Assembly (NCBI RefSeq): GCF_001866645.1
Contig: NZ_MLYP01000003.1
Coordinates: forward strand, 1 to 61,177
DNA length: 61,177 nucleotides
Origin: Streptomyces colonosanans
GTDB taxonomy: Bacteria > Actinomycetota > Actinomycetes > Streptomycetales > Streptomycetaceae
Direction of reading: 5' to 3'
The notes below the pieces were generated by a model. It worked only from the letters and a program-made list of their open reading frames with translations, searched no databases and was not told where the DNA came from. A program made the position numbers and the translations under genes. Of this stretch, positions 16,883 to 24,747 are shown piece after piece; positions within the stretch are counted from its first letter, which is position 1; the number at the start of each line of letters is the position of its first letter.

Positions 16883-17767
16883 GTGACCACCGACACCGCC
16901 TCCGAGGTCTTCGAAGAACAGCGTTCCGTCCTGATGGGCGTCGCCTACCGCATGCTCGGCCGGATCGCCGACGCTGAGGACGTGGTGCAGGAGGCCTGGC
17001 TGCGCTGGTCCCGCGCCGACCGCGACACCGTGCGTGAACCGCGCGCCTACCTCGTGCGCGTCACCACCCGGCTGGCCGTCGACCGGTTGCGTCAGGTGCA
17101 GGCACGCAACGAGGCGTACGTGGGTCCCTGGCTGCCCGAGCCGTACCTCACCGACTTCGGGGACACCGTCCCGGACGCGGCCGAACAGACCATGCTCGCC
17201 GACTCCGTCTCGCTCGCCGTTCTCGTCATCCTGGAGTCCCTCTCCCCCCTGGAACGGGCGGTGTTCGTGCTCAGAGAGGCCTTCGGGTACCCGTTTGCGG
17301 AGATCGCCGCCACCTTGGACCGCAGCGAGGCCGCGGTACGCCAGCTCGCTGGACGGGCCCGCAGGCACGTCGACGAACGGCGGCCGCGCTACGAGGTCGA
17401 CCCGGCCCAACGCCGCAATCTGACCGAACGGTTCCTCGCCGCGTCCGTCGAGGGCGACCTCGACGGGCTGATGCAACTGCTGGCCCCGGACGTCCGGCTG
17501 GTCGGCGACAGCGGTGGCCACGTCAGGGCGCCCCTGCGGGTCCTGGAGACCGCTGACAAGGTCGGCCGGTTCGTCCTCGCCGTGGCCGGCCGGGATCTTC
17601 TGGACCCGACTCTCCGCTTCCTGGAGATCAATGGCGGCCCCGCCCTGCTGCTTCTGTCCGGCGGCAAGCCCGACAGCGCCATCCAGTTGGACGTCGCCGA
17701 CGGGCGCGTGCAGTGCGTCTACGTCATCCGCAACCCGGAGAAGCTGACGTTCCTGCTGGGGGAGTAG
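16883..17767 (+). CDS. ECF41-family RNA polymerase sigma factor
   Basis: A 294-aa extracytoplasmic-function sigma factor. Sigma-2 (residues 10-75: YRMLGRIADAEDVVQEAWLR) and sigma-4 (about 115-165) are joined by the ECF41 linker motif WLPEP (83-87) and followed by a SnoaL-like C-terminal domain. ECF41 proteins use that domain in place of an anti-sigma factor. The diagnostic DGGGK motif is altered here to DSGGH (about 208-212), and NPDKL appears as NPEKL (285-289). ECF41 genes usually neighbour a carboxymuconolactone decarboxylase, oxidoreductase or epimerase target gene. None is here; the nearest gene is the divergent alpha/beta hydrolase. GTG start. Confidence 0.9.
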   Translation: MTTDTASEVFEEQRSVLMGVAYRMLGRIADAEDVVQEAWLRWSRADRDTVREPRAYLVRVTTRLAVDRLRQVQARNEAYVGPWLPEPYLTDFGDTVPDAAEQTMLADSVSLAVLVILESLSPLERAVFVLREAFGYPFAEIAATLDRSEAAVRQLAGRARRHVDERRPRYEVDPAQRRNLTERFLAASVEGDLDGLMQLLAPDVRLVGDSGGHVRAPLRVLETADKVGRFVLAVAGRDLLDPTLRFLEINGGPALLLLSGGKPDSAIQLDVADGRVQCVYVIRNPEKLTFLLGE

Positions 17768-17776
17768 CCGCCCACA

Positions 17777-17832
17777 CATGACGGCGAGGTCTGCGTTCAC
17801 GCACGTGCATGAACGCAGACCTCGCCGTCATG
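17777..17832 (+). terminator. Exceptionally long perfect hairpin after the sigma gene
   Basis: Two perfectly complementary 23-nt arms (17777-17799 and 17810-17832) flank a 10-nt centre that itself contains the palindrome GCACGTGC. It begins 9 nt after the sigma-factor stop, so it probably terminates that transcript. The arm length is unusual compared with the other terminators in this window (10-18 bp). Confidence 0.75.
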
Positions 17833-17909
17833 CCATTTCCGCCGCCCCCGCGAACACCGAGTGAACGCTCTGCGGCAGCGCACCTGCGCGAAGCGTAAGG
17901 GATCGAGGA

Positions 17910-17944
17910 TTGGTCTTGACCAAGGGTGGGGGTCGCCCTATCGT
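17910..17944 (+). promoter_or_regulatory. Promoter with DasR-like (dre) operator over the -35 box
   Basis: The inverted repeat TTGGTCTTGACCAA (17910-17923) differs by one base from the dre core TGGTCTAGACCA bound by the GntR regulator DasR. It overlaps a -35 box TTGACC (17916-17921). After a 17-nt spacer comes the -10 box TATCGT (17939-17944). The layout predicts repression by a DasR-type GntR protein, either DasR itself or the product of the downstream gene. Confidence 0.75.
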
Positions 17945-18020
17945 CGCAGAGAAGTGCAACAACCTTTAATAAACAAGGGCGCTAAAACGCCGCCGGGCCG
18001 CGGCGATTGCGGAGGACAGG

Positions 18021-18782
18021 GTGGGGACCACGCAGCTGGAACCGGTGCCGGAGCCTAAGTACTGGCACCTCAAGACCGTTCTCACCGAAGCACTCGACTC
18101 CGAGTTCTCCGTGGGCGAGATCCTGCCCAACGAACGGGACCTCGCGGCCCGCTTCGGTGTCGCCCGTGCCACGCTCCGCCAGGCCCTCGAACAGCTCGAA
18201 CTGGAAGGCAGACTGCAGCGCCGCCGCGGGGTCGGCACCACCGTCGCGCCACCTCGTATGGGCGTGGCCGTGGGATCCGAGCAGCACACCTGGCCGGGCG
18301 CGGCCGGCGACGACTGGCAGCCCACGGACTGCACGCTCGCCGTTCCGCCCGCCGCGGTGGCCGACCTCCTGGAGACCGGCCGCGACGGTCAGGTGCACAC
18401 GGTGCGCCGCTTCCGCATGACGCACGGCCAGCCCGTGGCCGCCGAACTGCTCTACGTCCCGGACTCCTCGGTGCCCGCGCTCTCCGCGATCGACGCACCC
18501 TCCGGTGCGGCACGCGCGCGTGCCGTGCTGCGCGAACTCCAGCGCCTGGCACTCGAGGGCCAGGACCAGGCGGTCGAGCTGGGCTCGGCCGGTGCGGAGG
18601 ACGCCAGAGAACTCGATCGGCTGCCCGGCGCGCCCGTCCTTCTCGTCACCACCCGCTTCCACGCCGAGGGGCGCACCGCGGCGGTCTCCGTGGCGACGTA
18701 CCGCGCCGACACCTGCCGTCTGACGTTCGGTGCCTCCGGCGGCGTGGAGATCCACCACGACCCGCAGCGTCACGCCTCCTGA
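18021..18782 (+). CDS. GntR-family regulator (HutC/DasR-like, UTRA domain)
   Basis: A 253-aa regulator. The N-terminal winged HTH (about 12-78) contains LPNERDLAARFGVARATLRQ and ALEQLELEGRLQRRRGVGT. A UTRA ligand domain follows (about 95-245; VRRFRMTHGQPVAAELLYVP). The PKYWHLK start and HTH resemble DasR, but the ligand domain differs enough that I would not call it DasR. The GTG at 18021 follows GGAGGACAGG. Its promoter carries a dre-like operator, suggesting autoregulation or membership of the DasR (amino-sugar) regulon. It converges with a ROK regulator gene. Confidence 0.88.
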   Translation: MGTTQLEPVPEPKYWHLKTVLTEALDSEFSVGEILPNERDLAARFGVARATLRQALEQLELEGRLQRRRGVGTTVAPPRMGVAVGSEQHTWPGAAGDDWQPTDCTLAVPPAAVADLLETGRDGQVHTVRRFRMTHGQPVAAELLYVPDSSVPALSAIDAPSGAARARAVLRELQRLALEGQDQAVELGSAGAEDARELDRLPGAPVLLVTTRFHAEGRTAAVSVATYRADTCRLTFGASGGVEIHHDPQRHAS

Positions 18783-18810
18783 CCCCAGCGCAGGAGGCCA
18801 CGACCCCGCG

Positions 18811-18836
18811 CCGCGGGTCCATCGCGACACCCGCGG
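18811..18836. terminator. Bidirectional terminator between gntR and rok genes
   Basis: Perfect 8-nt arms CCGCGGGT and ACCCGCGG enclose a 10-nt loop in the 84-nt convergent gap. Confidence 0.5.
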
Positions 18837-18866
18837 ACGCGGCCGGGGCCGGCGACGCGGGCGGGT

Positions 18867-20024
18867 TCAGCGCCGCGCCGTCGCCGTGCCCTCCACCGCG
18901 AACAGCTGCTCCTCCACATGCTCCAGCGCCAGCCGCAGCGCTCCCGTCGTCACGGCGGCCTCGCCCAGCTGGGACAGGGTCACCTTCGGAGGGCGCAGAC
19001 AGTAGCGGGCCAGCTCGTGGCGCAGTGGCTCCAGTACGCCGTCCAGGCCCGCCGCCCAGCCGCCGATGACGACCAGTTCGGGGTCGAGGGCCAGGACGAG
19101 GGCTGCCACGTCGTGGACGAGCCGCTGGATGAAGCGGTCCACGGCCGCGCGGGCGCGCTGGTCGCCCTCGCGGGCGAGCGCGAACACATCGGCGACCTGC
19201 TGCTCGTCCAGCGGGTGCAGCGGCTCGTCAGTGGTCGACAGCAGCGTCTCCGGGGCCGCCTCGCGGCCCAGCAGATGCAGCGCGCCGATCTCCCCGGCCG
19301 CCCCGCCGTAACCGCGGTGCAGCCGTCCGCCGATCAGCGAGCCGGCCCCGGGACTCAGCCCGGCCAGTACGAACACGATGTCGTCGGACTCGGTGGCCGC
19401 GCCCTTCCAGTGCTCGGCGACGGCCGCCGCGTTCGCGTCGTTCTCGACCAGCACCGGGCACTTGAAGGAGCGGCTGAGCCGCTCGCCCAGCCGCAGACCG
19501 GTCCATTCCGGCAGGGCCGTGCCCAGGCGCACGGTGCCGTCCGCCTCCACGATGCCGGGGCTGCCCACGCCGACCGCGCGCAGCGAGTCCCGCGCCACAC
19601 CCGACCGGCGCAGCAGCTCGGCGACCGTGTCGCGCAGTCGCTCCAGGCGCTCGTCGGCCGACGCCGTCTCGGAGACTTCCTTGGAGAGGGTGCCCAGCTC
19701 CCGGCCGTCGAGGTCGGCGAGCAGCGCGGTCACCCGGTGCGCGCCGACGTCCAGGCCCAGCAGATGGCCCGCCTCGGCCCGGAACCGGAACCTCCGCGCG
19801 GGCCGCCCCTGCCGTCGGGTGGCGCCCTCCTCGGCGGCCTTCTCCACCACGAGCCCGACTTCGATCAGCCCCTCGACCACACCCTCGACGGTCGGCCGGG
19901 ACAGCCCCGTCACCCTGGTGATCTCGGTGAGCGTCGCGCAGTCCACGGCGCGCAGCGCATGCAGCACCACCGCGGAGTTGATCCTTCGAAGCAGAGAGGG
20001 ATCCCCGCCGGTCAGCCGCCCCAA
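18867..20024 (-). CDS. ROK-family transcriptional regulator
   Basis: A 385-aa ROK protein. It has an N-terminal winged HTH (LTEITRVTGLSRPTVEGVVE, about 28-47) and a C-terminal sugar-kinase-like domain with LGLDVGAHRVTALLADLDG, VGVGSPGIVEADG, LVENDANAAAVAEHWKG and GGAAGEIGALH. The Cys-rich zinc motif of active ROK sugar kinases is absent, so it is a regulator. I chose the TTG at 20024 because GGAAGGA precedes it and homologues begin near LTGGDPSLLRRINSAVV. It may correspond to S. coelicolor Rok7B7 (weak recollection). It converges with the dre-controlled gntR gene, hinting at a sugar-linked pair. Confidence 0.85.
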   Translation of the reverse strand: MGRLTGGDPSLLRRINSAVVLHALRAVDCATLTEITRVTGLSRPTVEGVVEGLIEVGLVVEKAAEEGATRRQGRPARRFRFRAEAGHLLGLDVGAHRVTALLADLDGRELGTLSKEVSETASADERLERLRDTVAELLRRSGVARDSLRAVGVGSPGIVEADGTVRLGTALPEWTGLRLGERLSRSFKCPVLVENDANAAAVAEHWKGAATESDDIVFVLAGLSPGAGSLIGGRLHRGYGGAAGEIGALHLLGREAAPETLLSTTDEPLHPLDEQQVADVFALAREGDQRARAAVDRFIQRLVHDVAALVLALDPELVVIGGWAAGLDGVLEPLRHELARYCLRPPKVTLSQLGEAAVTTGALRLALEHVEEQLFAVEGTATARR

Positions 20025-20104
20025 CGTCCGTCCTTCCAGCTTGTGCGCGTGTTGGGCGGATCGTACTCGGCGTCGCGCACGCCCGCGAGGGCCCGTCGTG
20101 CGGA

Positions 20105-20428
20105 TCAGATCGGCGCGACGAACCCCGACTCGTACGCCGCGATCACCGCCCGGGTCCGGTCGCGCGCCCCCAGCTTGGCCAGCACGGCGCTGACGTGCGA
20201 CTTCACCGTCTCCGTGCCGACGACCAGCTGCCCCGCGATCTCCCCGTTCGACAGACCGCGTGCCATCAGCCGCAGCACCTCCGCCTCCCGCCCGGTCAGC
20301 GCGGCACGCTCCATGACCGCCCGGGCCGCCCGGTTGCCGCCGCGATCCCCGTACTCGGCGGCCAACTGCCGTACCGATGCGGGGAACAGCAGCGACTCGC
20401 CCTCGGCGACCAGCCGCACCGCGTGCAC
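20105..20428 (-). pseudogene. NarL/LuxR response regulator lacking its receiver domain
   Basis: About 107 codons encode only the tail of a NarL/FixJ response regulator: the linker VHAVRLVAEGESLLFPASV and the LuxR HTH with LTGREAEVLRLMARGLSNGE and VGTETVKSHVSAVLAKLGAR. The whole receiver domain, about 120 residues with the phospho-acceptor Asp, is missing. Similarity stops at about 20430, where the equally truncated ABC permease remnant begins on the other strand. A GTG at 20428 could still give a small HTH protein, but I consider it a remnant. Confidence 0.7.
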
Positions 20429-20433
20429 GAATA

Positions 20434-20654
20434 GTGGCCCCTGCCGGGCCCTGGATCAGCCCACGGGCAGCTTCGTAGTCGGAGGAGCGTCGGGCACGGT
20501 CACGGACCTGCTGCCCGACAAGGCGGGACAGGTGGTCCTGCACAAGACGTCCGACGGGATGCTGGGGCCGTGGACGGGGCTCGCGGTGACGGCGGTGTGG
20601 GCGGGCGTGGCGCTGCTCGCGGGCGCCTGGCACCTGGAACGCCGGGACACCTGA
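20434..20654 (+). pseudogene. ABC-2 type permease, C-terminal fragment
   Basis: The plus strand encodes about 70 residues resembling the end of an ABC-2 permease: DQPTGSFVVGGASGTVTDLL, a soluble loop, then a final membrane helix (WTGLAVTAVWAGVALLAGAW) and LERRDT before the stop. The upstream membrane segments are absent and the frame becomes meaningless before about 20434. It abuts the truncated LuxR gene back to back, consistent with one deletion that removed both 5' halves. Confidence 0.6.
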
Positions 20655-20688
20655 GCGTATGCGGCGCCCGTGCAGCCCGGCGGCGAGT

Positions 20689-21261
20689 TCAGGCCCGGAG
20701 CCCGGCGCCGACCGGGGGGTTCTCCGCGGCCTTCCGCAACCGCCCGAACTCCTCCGCCATGGTCGCCGCCGTCCAGTGCGCGTTGAGGCCACTGGGGTTG
20801 GGAAGTACCCAGACCCGGGTGGAGCCGATCGTCCGCTGCTGCGGGCCGATGGAGGCCTTGCGGTCGTCGAAGGCCGCACGGTACGCGGTGACGCCGACCA
20901 CGGCCAGCCACCGGGGCCGCAGCCGCTCCACCTTGGCGCCGAGGATCCGCCCGCCCTCCCGGTACTCCTCGGCGGTCAGCTCGTCGGCCCGCGCGGTCGG
21001 CCGCGCCACCACGTTCGTGATCCCGAGCCCGTACGACAGCAACTCGGCCTGCTCCGACGGTTCGAACCGCCGCGGAATGAAGCCGGACAGATGCAGCACC
21101 GGCCAGAAGCGGTTGCCGGGACGGGCGAAGTGATGGCCCGCCGCGGCCGTCATCAGACCCGGATTGATACCGCAGAAGAGGACCTTGAGGCCGTCCGCGA
21201 CCACGTCCGGTACCAGACGGTCGCGGGCGGCCTCCAGCTCCTTCGGCGTGAACCGGGTCAG
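20689..21261 (-). CDS. mug: G/U mismatch-specific uracil-DNA glycosylase (Mug)
   Basis: A family 2 uracil-DNA glycosylase of about 190 aa, which excises U or T opposite G. Motif 1 FCGINPGLMTAAAGHHFARP (about 29-48) and motif 2 NPSGLNAH (about 154-161) are intact. Conserved residues (TPKELEAARDRLVPDVV) lie upstream of the first GTG at 21204, and the only plausible earlier start is a CTG at 21259-21261. That CTG overlaps the purB stop as CTGA and has a GGGGG run 7 nt upstream. If CTG is not used, the protein starts at 21204 and is 19 residues shorter. Confidence 0.85.
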   Translation of the reverse strand: MTRFTPKELEAARDRLVPDVVADGLKVLFCGINPGLMTAAAGHHFARPGNRFWPVLHLSGFIPRRFEPSEQAELLSYGLGITNVVARPTARADELTAEEYREGGRILGAKVERLRPRWLAVVGVTAYRAAFDDRKASIGPQQRTIGSTRVWVLPNPSGLNAHWTAATMAEEFGRLRKAAENPPVGAGLRA

Positions 21262-22700
21262 AGGATCGCCCCCGGGGCGTAGCCGGCGGCCTCCGGGTGC
21301 TGCTTCGCGATCTCCTCGATGCGGGCGACGACCGTGCCGACCTGGTCGGCCGCGGCGCCCGTGAAGGACAGCTTGTCGGCCATCAGGGCGTCCAGCTGGT
21401 CACGGTCCAGCGGGATGCGCTCATCGGCGGCCAGCCGGTCCAGCAGTTCGTTGCGCTCGGCGCCCTGCTCGCGCATCACGAGCGCGCAGGCGACGGCGTT
21501 CTCCTTGATGGCCTCGTGCGCGACCTCACGGCCCACGCCCGCGCGGACCGAGGCCATCAGCACCTTGGTCGTGGCGAGGAACGGCAGATAGCGGTCCAGC
21601 TCACGGGCGACGACAGCGGGGAAGGCGCCGAACTCGTCGAGCACCGTCAGGAACGTCTCCAGCAGACCGTCCAGCGCGAAGAACGCGTCCGGCAGCGCCA
21701 CCCGGCGCACCACCGAGCAGGACACGTCGCCCTCGTTCCACTGGTCGCCCGCCAGCTCGCCGGTCATGGAGGCGTAGCCGCGCAGGATCACCATCAGGCC
21801 GTTGACACGCTCGCAGGAGCGGGTGTTCATCTTGTGCGGCATCGCGGAGGAACCGACCTGGCCGGGCTTGAAGCCCTCGGTGACCAGCTCGTGTCCGGCC
21901 ATCAGCCGGATCGTCTTCGCCAGTGAGGAGGGCGCGGCGGCCAGCTGCACCAGCGCGGTGACCACCTCGTAGTCGAGCGAGCGCGGGTAGACCTGGCCGA
22001 CCGAGGTGAAGCCCTGCGAGAAGCCGAGGTGCCCGGCGATCCGCCGCTCCAGCTCGGCGAGCTTGCCCGCGTCCCCGCCGAGCAGGTCCAGCATGTCCTG
22101 CGCCGTGCCGACCGGACCCTTGATGCCGCGCAGCGGGTACCGGCCCAGCAGCTCCTCGACCCGTGCGTAGGCGACGAGCAGCTCGTCGGCGGCGGTGGCG
22201 AAGCGCTTGCCGAGGGTGGTGGCCTGCGCGGCGACGTTGTGGGAGCGACCGGCCATGACCAGCTCGCCGTACTCGCCCGCGAGCTTGCCCAGGCGTGCCA
22301 GTACGGCCACGGTGCGGTTGCGCATCAGCTCCAGCGAGAGCCGGATCTGCAACTGCTCGACGTTCTCCGTCAGGTCCCGGGAGGTCATGCCCTTGTGCAC
22401 GTGCTCGTGTCCGGCGAGAGCGTTGAACTCCTCGATCCGCGCCTTCACATCGTGCCGGGTGACCTTCTCGCGCTCGGCGATCGAAGCGAGGTCGACCTGG
22501 TCGAGGATGCGCTGGTAGTCGGCGATCGCCGAGTCCGGCACCTCGATCCCCAGGTCCTTCTGGGCGCGGAGCACGGCGAGCCAGAGCTGCCGCTCCAGCC
22601 TCACCTTCTGCTCGGGGGACCAGAGCGTGGCGAGCTCGGCGGAGGCGTACCGTCCGGCGAGGACGTTCGGGATACGGGGCTTTGCGGGCGCAGCAGTCAC
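21258..22700 (-). CDS. purB: Adenylosuccinate lyase
   Basis: A 480-aa fumarase/aspartase-superfamily enzyme. It splits SAICAR and adenylosuccinate in purine synthesis. Conserved regions are HEHVHKGMTSRDLTENVEQL, AGRSHNVAAQATTLGKRFA and the signature loop GSSAMPHKMN (about 282-291) with its catalytic Ser. GTG start at 22700. The stop overlaps the probable CTG start of mug, giving a two-gene unit; purB-mug adjacency suggests co-expression. Confidence 0.95.
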   Translation of the reverse strand: MTAAPAKPRIPNVLAGRYASAELATLWSPEQKVRLERQLWLAVLRAQKDLGIEVPDSAIADYQRILDQVDLASIAEREKVTRHDVKARIEEFNALAGHEHVHKGMTSRDLTENVEQLQIRLSLELMRNRTVAVLARLGKLAGEYGELVMAGRSHNVAAQATTLGKRFATAADELLVAYARVEELLGRYPLRGIKGPVGTAQDMLDLLGGDAGKLAELERRIAGHLGFSQGFTSVGQVYPRSLDYEVVTALVQLAAAPSSLAKTIRLMAGHELVTEGFKPGQVGSSAMPHKMNTRSCERVNGLMVILRGYASMTGELAGDQWNEGDVSCSVVRRVALPDAFFALDGLLETFLTVLDEFGAFPAVVARELDRYLPFLATTKVLMASVRAGVGREVAHEAIKENAVACALVMREQGAERNELLDRLAADERIPLDRDQLDALMADKLSFTGAAADQVGTVVARIEEIAKQHPEAAGYAPGAIL

Positions 22701-22832
22701 GTGTACGGATTCTACTGGTGATTCATGCAGGCCAGCGCTGCGGGCCGGTTCGGCGGAACCTACGAGGCGCTCGTCACGGGGGCGGTGTGGCCGGCGGCCG
22801 GGGCGATCCGCGGTCCCCGCCGGGACGTGGCC

Positions 22833-23615
22833 CTACGCGGCCGGTCCCTCGTACGGGAGCAGCTCCGGCCGTTTGGCCGGGAGGCCGTCGCCCGACGAGC
22901 GGCCCGTCAGCCGGCGTCCTATCCACGGCAGCAGATGCCGCTGGGTGAAGCGGACGTCCGCGGCTCGGCGGGCGAGCCAGTTCGGGCGTGCGGTCGGGGG
23001 CAGCGGCGTACGCCAGTGCGCGTCCTCCGCTGCGTAGCCGAGCGTCTGCCACACGGCCTCAGCCACCCGGCGGTGTCCCTCGGCCGTCAGATGCAGCCGG
23101 TCCACGTCCCACAGGCGCGGGTCGGCCAGCGACGGCGCCCCGTACAGGTCGACCACGAGCGCACCGTGCCGTGCAGCCAGGTCGTCGATGCAGGCGAACA
23201 GCTCCTCCATACGAGAGCGGAAGCGTTCGAGGACCGGGCCCTCACGGCCGGGGCTGCGCATCAGGACCAGCCGGTCGCACGACGGGGCCAGCCGCTCCAC
23301 GGCCTCCGTCAGCAGACCCCGTACGCGCCCCATGTCGCACTTGGGCCGCAGCGCGTCGTTGAGCCCGCCGACCAGCGTGATCACATCGGGGCGCATCGCG
23401 GCGGCGAGGTCCACCTGCTCGTCGACCATCTGCCCGATCAGCTTGCCGCGCACGGCGAGGTTGGCATAGCGGAACTCGGGCGTCCGTGCGGCCATCCGGC
23501 CCGCGAGGACATCGGCCCATCCGCGGTAGGAGCCGTCGGGCAGCAGGTCCGACATGCCCTCGGTGAAGGAGTCGCCGACCGCGACCAGGCTGGTGTACGT
23601 GGGGTTCGTCTGCAT
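22833..23615 (-). CDS. SGNH/GDSL hydrolase family protein
   Basis: A 260-aa cytoplasmic SGNH hydrolase. Block I VAVGDSFTEGM (nucleophile Ser), block II NLAVRGKLIGQ, block III VGGLNDALRP and block V DVDRLHLTAEGHRRVAE (catalytic Asp and His) are all present. No signal peptide is seen. The ATG at 23615 is chosen because GDSF-family proteins start close to this point; a TACCAT box lies 10 nt upstream. Substrate unknown. Confidence 0.88.
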   Translation of the reverse strand: MQTNPTYTSLVAVGDSFTEGMSDLLPDGSYRGWADVLAGRMAARTPEFRYANLAVRGKLIGQMVDEQVDLAAAMRPDVITLVGGLNDALRPKCDMGRVRGLLTEAVERLAPSCDRLVLMRSPGREGPVLERFRSRMEELFACIDDLAARHGALVVDLYGAPSLADPRLWDVDRLHLTAEGHRRVAEAVWQTLGYAAEDAHWRTPLPPTARPNWLARRAADVRFTQRHLLPWIGRRLTGRSSGDGLPAKRPELLPYEGPAA

Positions 23616-23733
23616 GGCGCCGTCGATGGTATCCCGCAGACATACCTGCCGGTCGGTCACCCTGCGCCCGCACACGGGCGGGCTCCCCTGTCCTGGCGCG
23701 CAGGGACCGGCCGGTGGTGATGCGCACCGGCCC

Positions 23734-24747
23734 TCACACAGGCTGTCCGAACAGCTCCCGCAGGACGTCCTCCATCGTCACCAGCCCCGCCAGCCGTCCG
23801 TCCGCGCCCAGGACCGCCGCCAGATGCGTACGGCTGCCGCGCATCGCCGTGAGTACATCGTCCAGGGGCGTGTTCTCCCGCACCCGTGCGACGGGACGCA
23901 TGTCGCGCAGCCGGAACGGCGCGTCCCGTGGTGAGGCGTCCAGCGCGTCCTTGACGTGCAGATAGTTGATGATTCTCCGGCCCTCGTCCACGACCGGGAA
24001 GCGCGAGAAGCCGGACTCGGCCGACAGCTGCTCCAACTGCTCCGGAGTGATGCCCACGCGCGCGTAGACGACGCGTTCCAGCGGCACCACCACGTCGCGC
24101 ACGGGGCGGCGGCCCAGTTCCAGGGCGTCGTGCAACCGCTCCAGTGCTCGCTCGTCGATGAGCCCGGCCTCGCCGGAGTCCCTGACCAGGCGCGCCAGCT
24201 CGTCGTCCGAGAAGGTGGCTGTGACCTCGTCCTTCGTTTCCACGCCCAGCAGCGCGAGCAGCCTGTTCGCAAGGGCGTTCACCGTGAAGATCACCGGGCG
24301 CAGCACCCGGGACAGTTCGACCAGCGGCGGCACGAGCAGCAGCGCCAGGCGTACCGGCTCCGCGAGTGCCACGTTCTTCGGCACCAGCTCGCCGAACAGC
24401 ATGTGCAGATACGTCGCGAGGGCCAGCGCGATCACGAACGACACAGCGCGGCCTGCGTTCGGGGGGATGCCCACCGTGTGGAACAGCGGTTCCAGCAGGT
24501 GCGCGATCGCGGGCTCGGTGACCACGCCGAGGACCAGGGTGCACAGGGTGACGCCGAGCTGCGCGGCGGCCAGCAGCGCCGACACGTGCTCCAGGCCCCA
24601 CAGGACGAGCCGGGCCCGCCGGTCGCCCGTCTCGGCGTGCAGCTCGATCTGGCTGCGGCGGACGGAGATCAGTGCGAACTCGGCGCCGACGAAGAAGGCG
24701 TTCACGATGAGCGTCAGCAGACCGATCAGCAGCTGGGCGAGGGTCAC
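23734..24747 (-). CDS. CNNM/CorC-type membrane protein with CBS pair (second of two)
   Basis: A 337-aa protein with an N-terminal CNNM (DUF21) membrane domain (about 1-175; NAFFVGAEFALISVRRSQIE, LFGELVPKNVALAEP) and a cytosolic CBS pair (about 205-330; SRFPVVDEGRRIINYLHVKD, GLVTMEDVLRELFG). The C-terminal CorC_HlyC domain of longer relatives is absent. Such proteins are linked to magnesium or cobalt transport, though the hemolysin label is historical. Its GTG start overlaps the stop of the paralogous upstream gene by 4 nt. Confidence 0.88.
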   Translation of the reverse strand: MTLAQLLIGLLTLIVNAFFVGAEFALISVRRSQIELHAETGDRRARLVLWGLEHVSALLAAAQLGVTLCTLVLGVVTEPAIAHLLEPLFHTVGIPPNAGRAVSFVIALALATYLHMLFGELVPKNVALAEPVRLALLLVPPLVELSRVLRPVIFTVNALANRLLALLGVETKDEVTATFSDDELARLVRDSGEAGLIDERALERLHDALELGRRPVRDVVVPLERVVYARVGITPEQLEQLSAESGFSRFPVVDEGRRIINYLHVKDALDASPRDAPFRLRDMRPVARVRENTPLDDVLTAMRGSRTHLAAVLGADGRLAGLVTMEDVLRELFGQPV

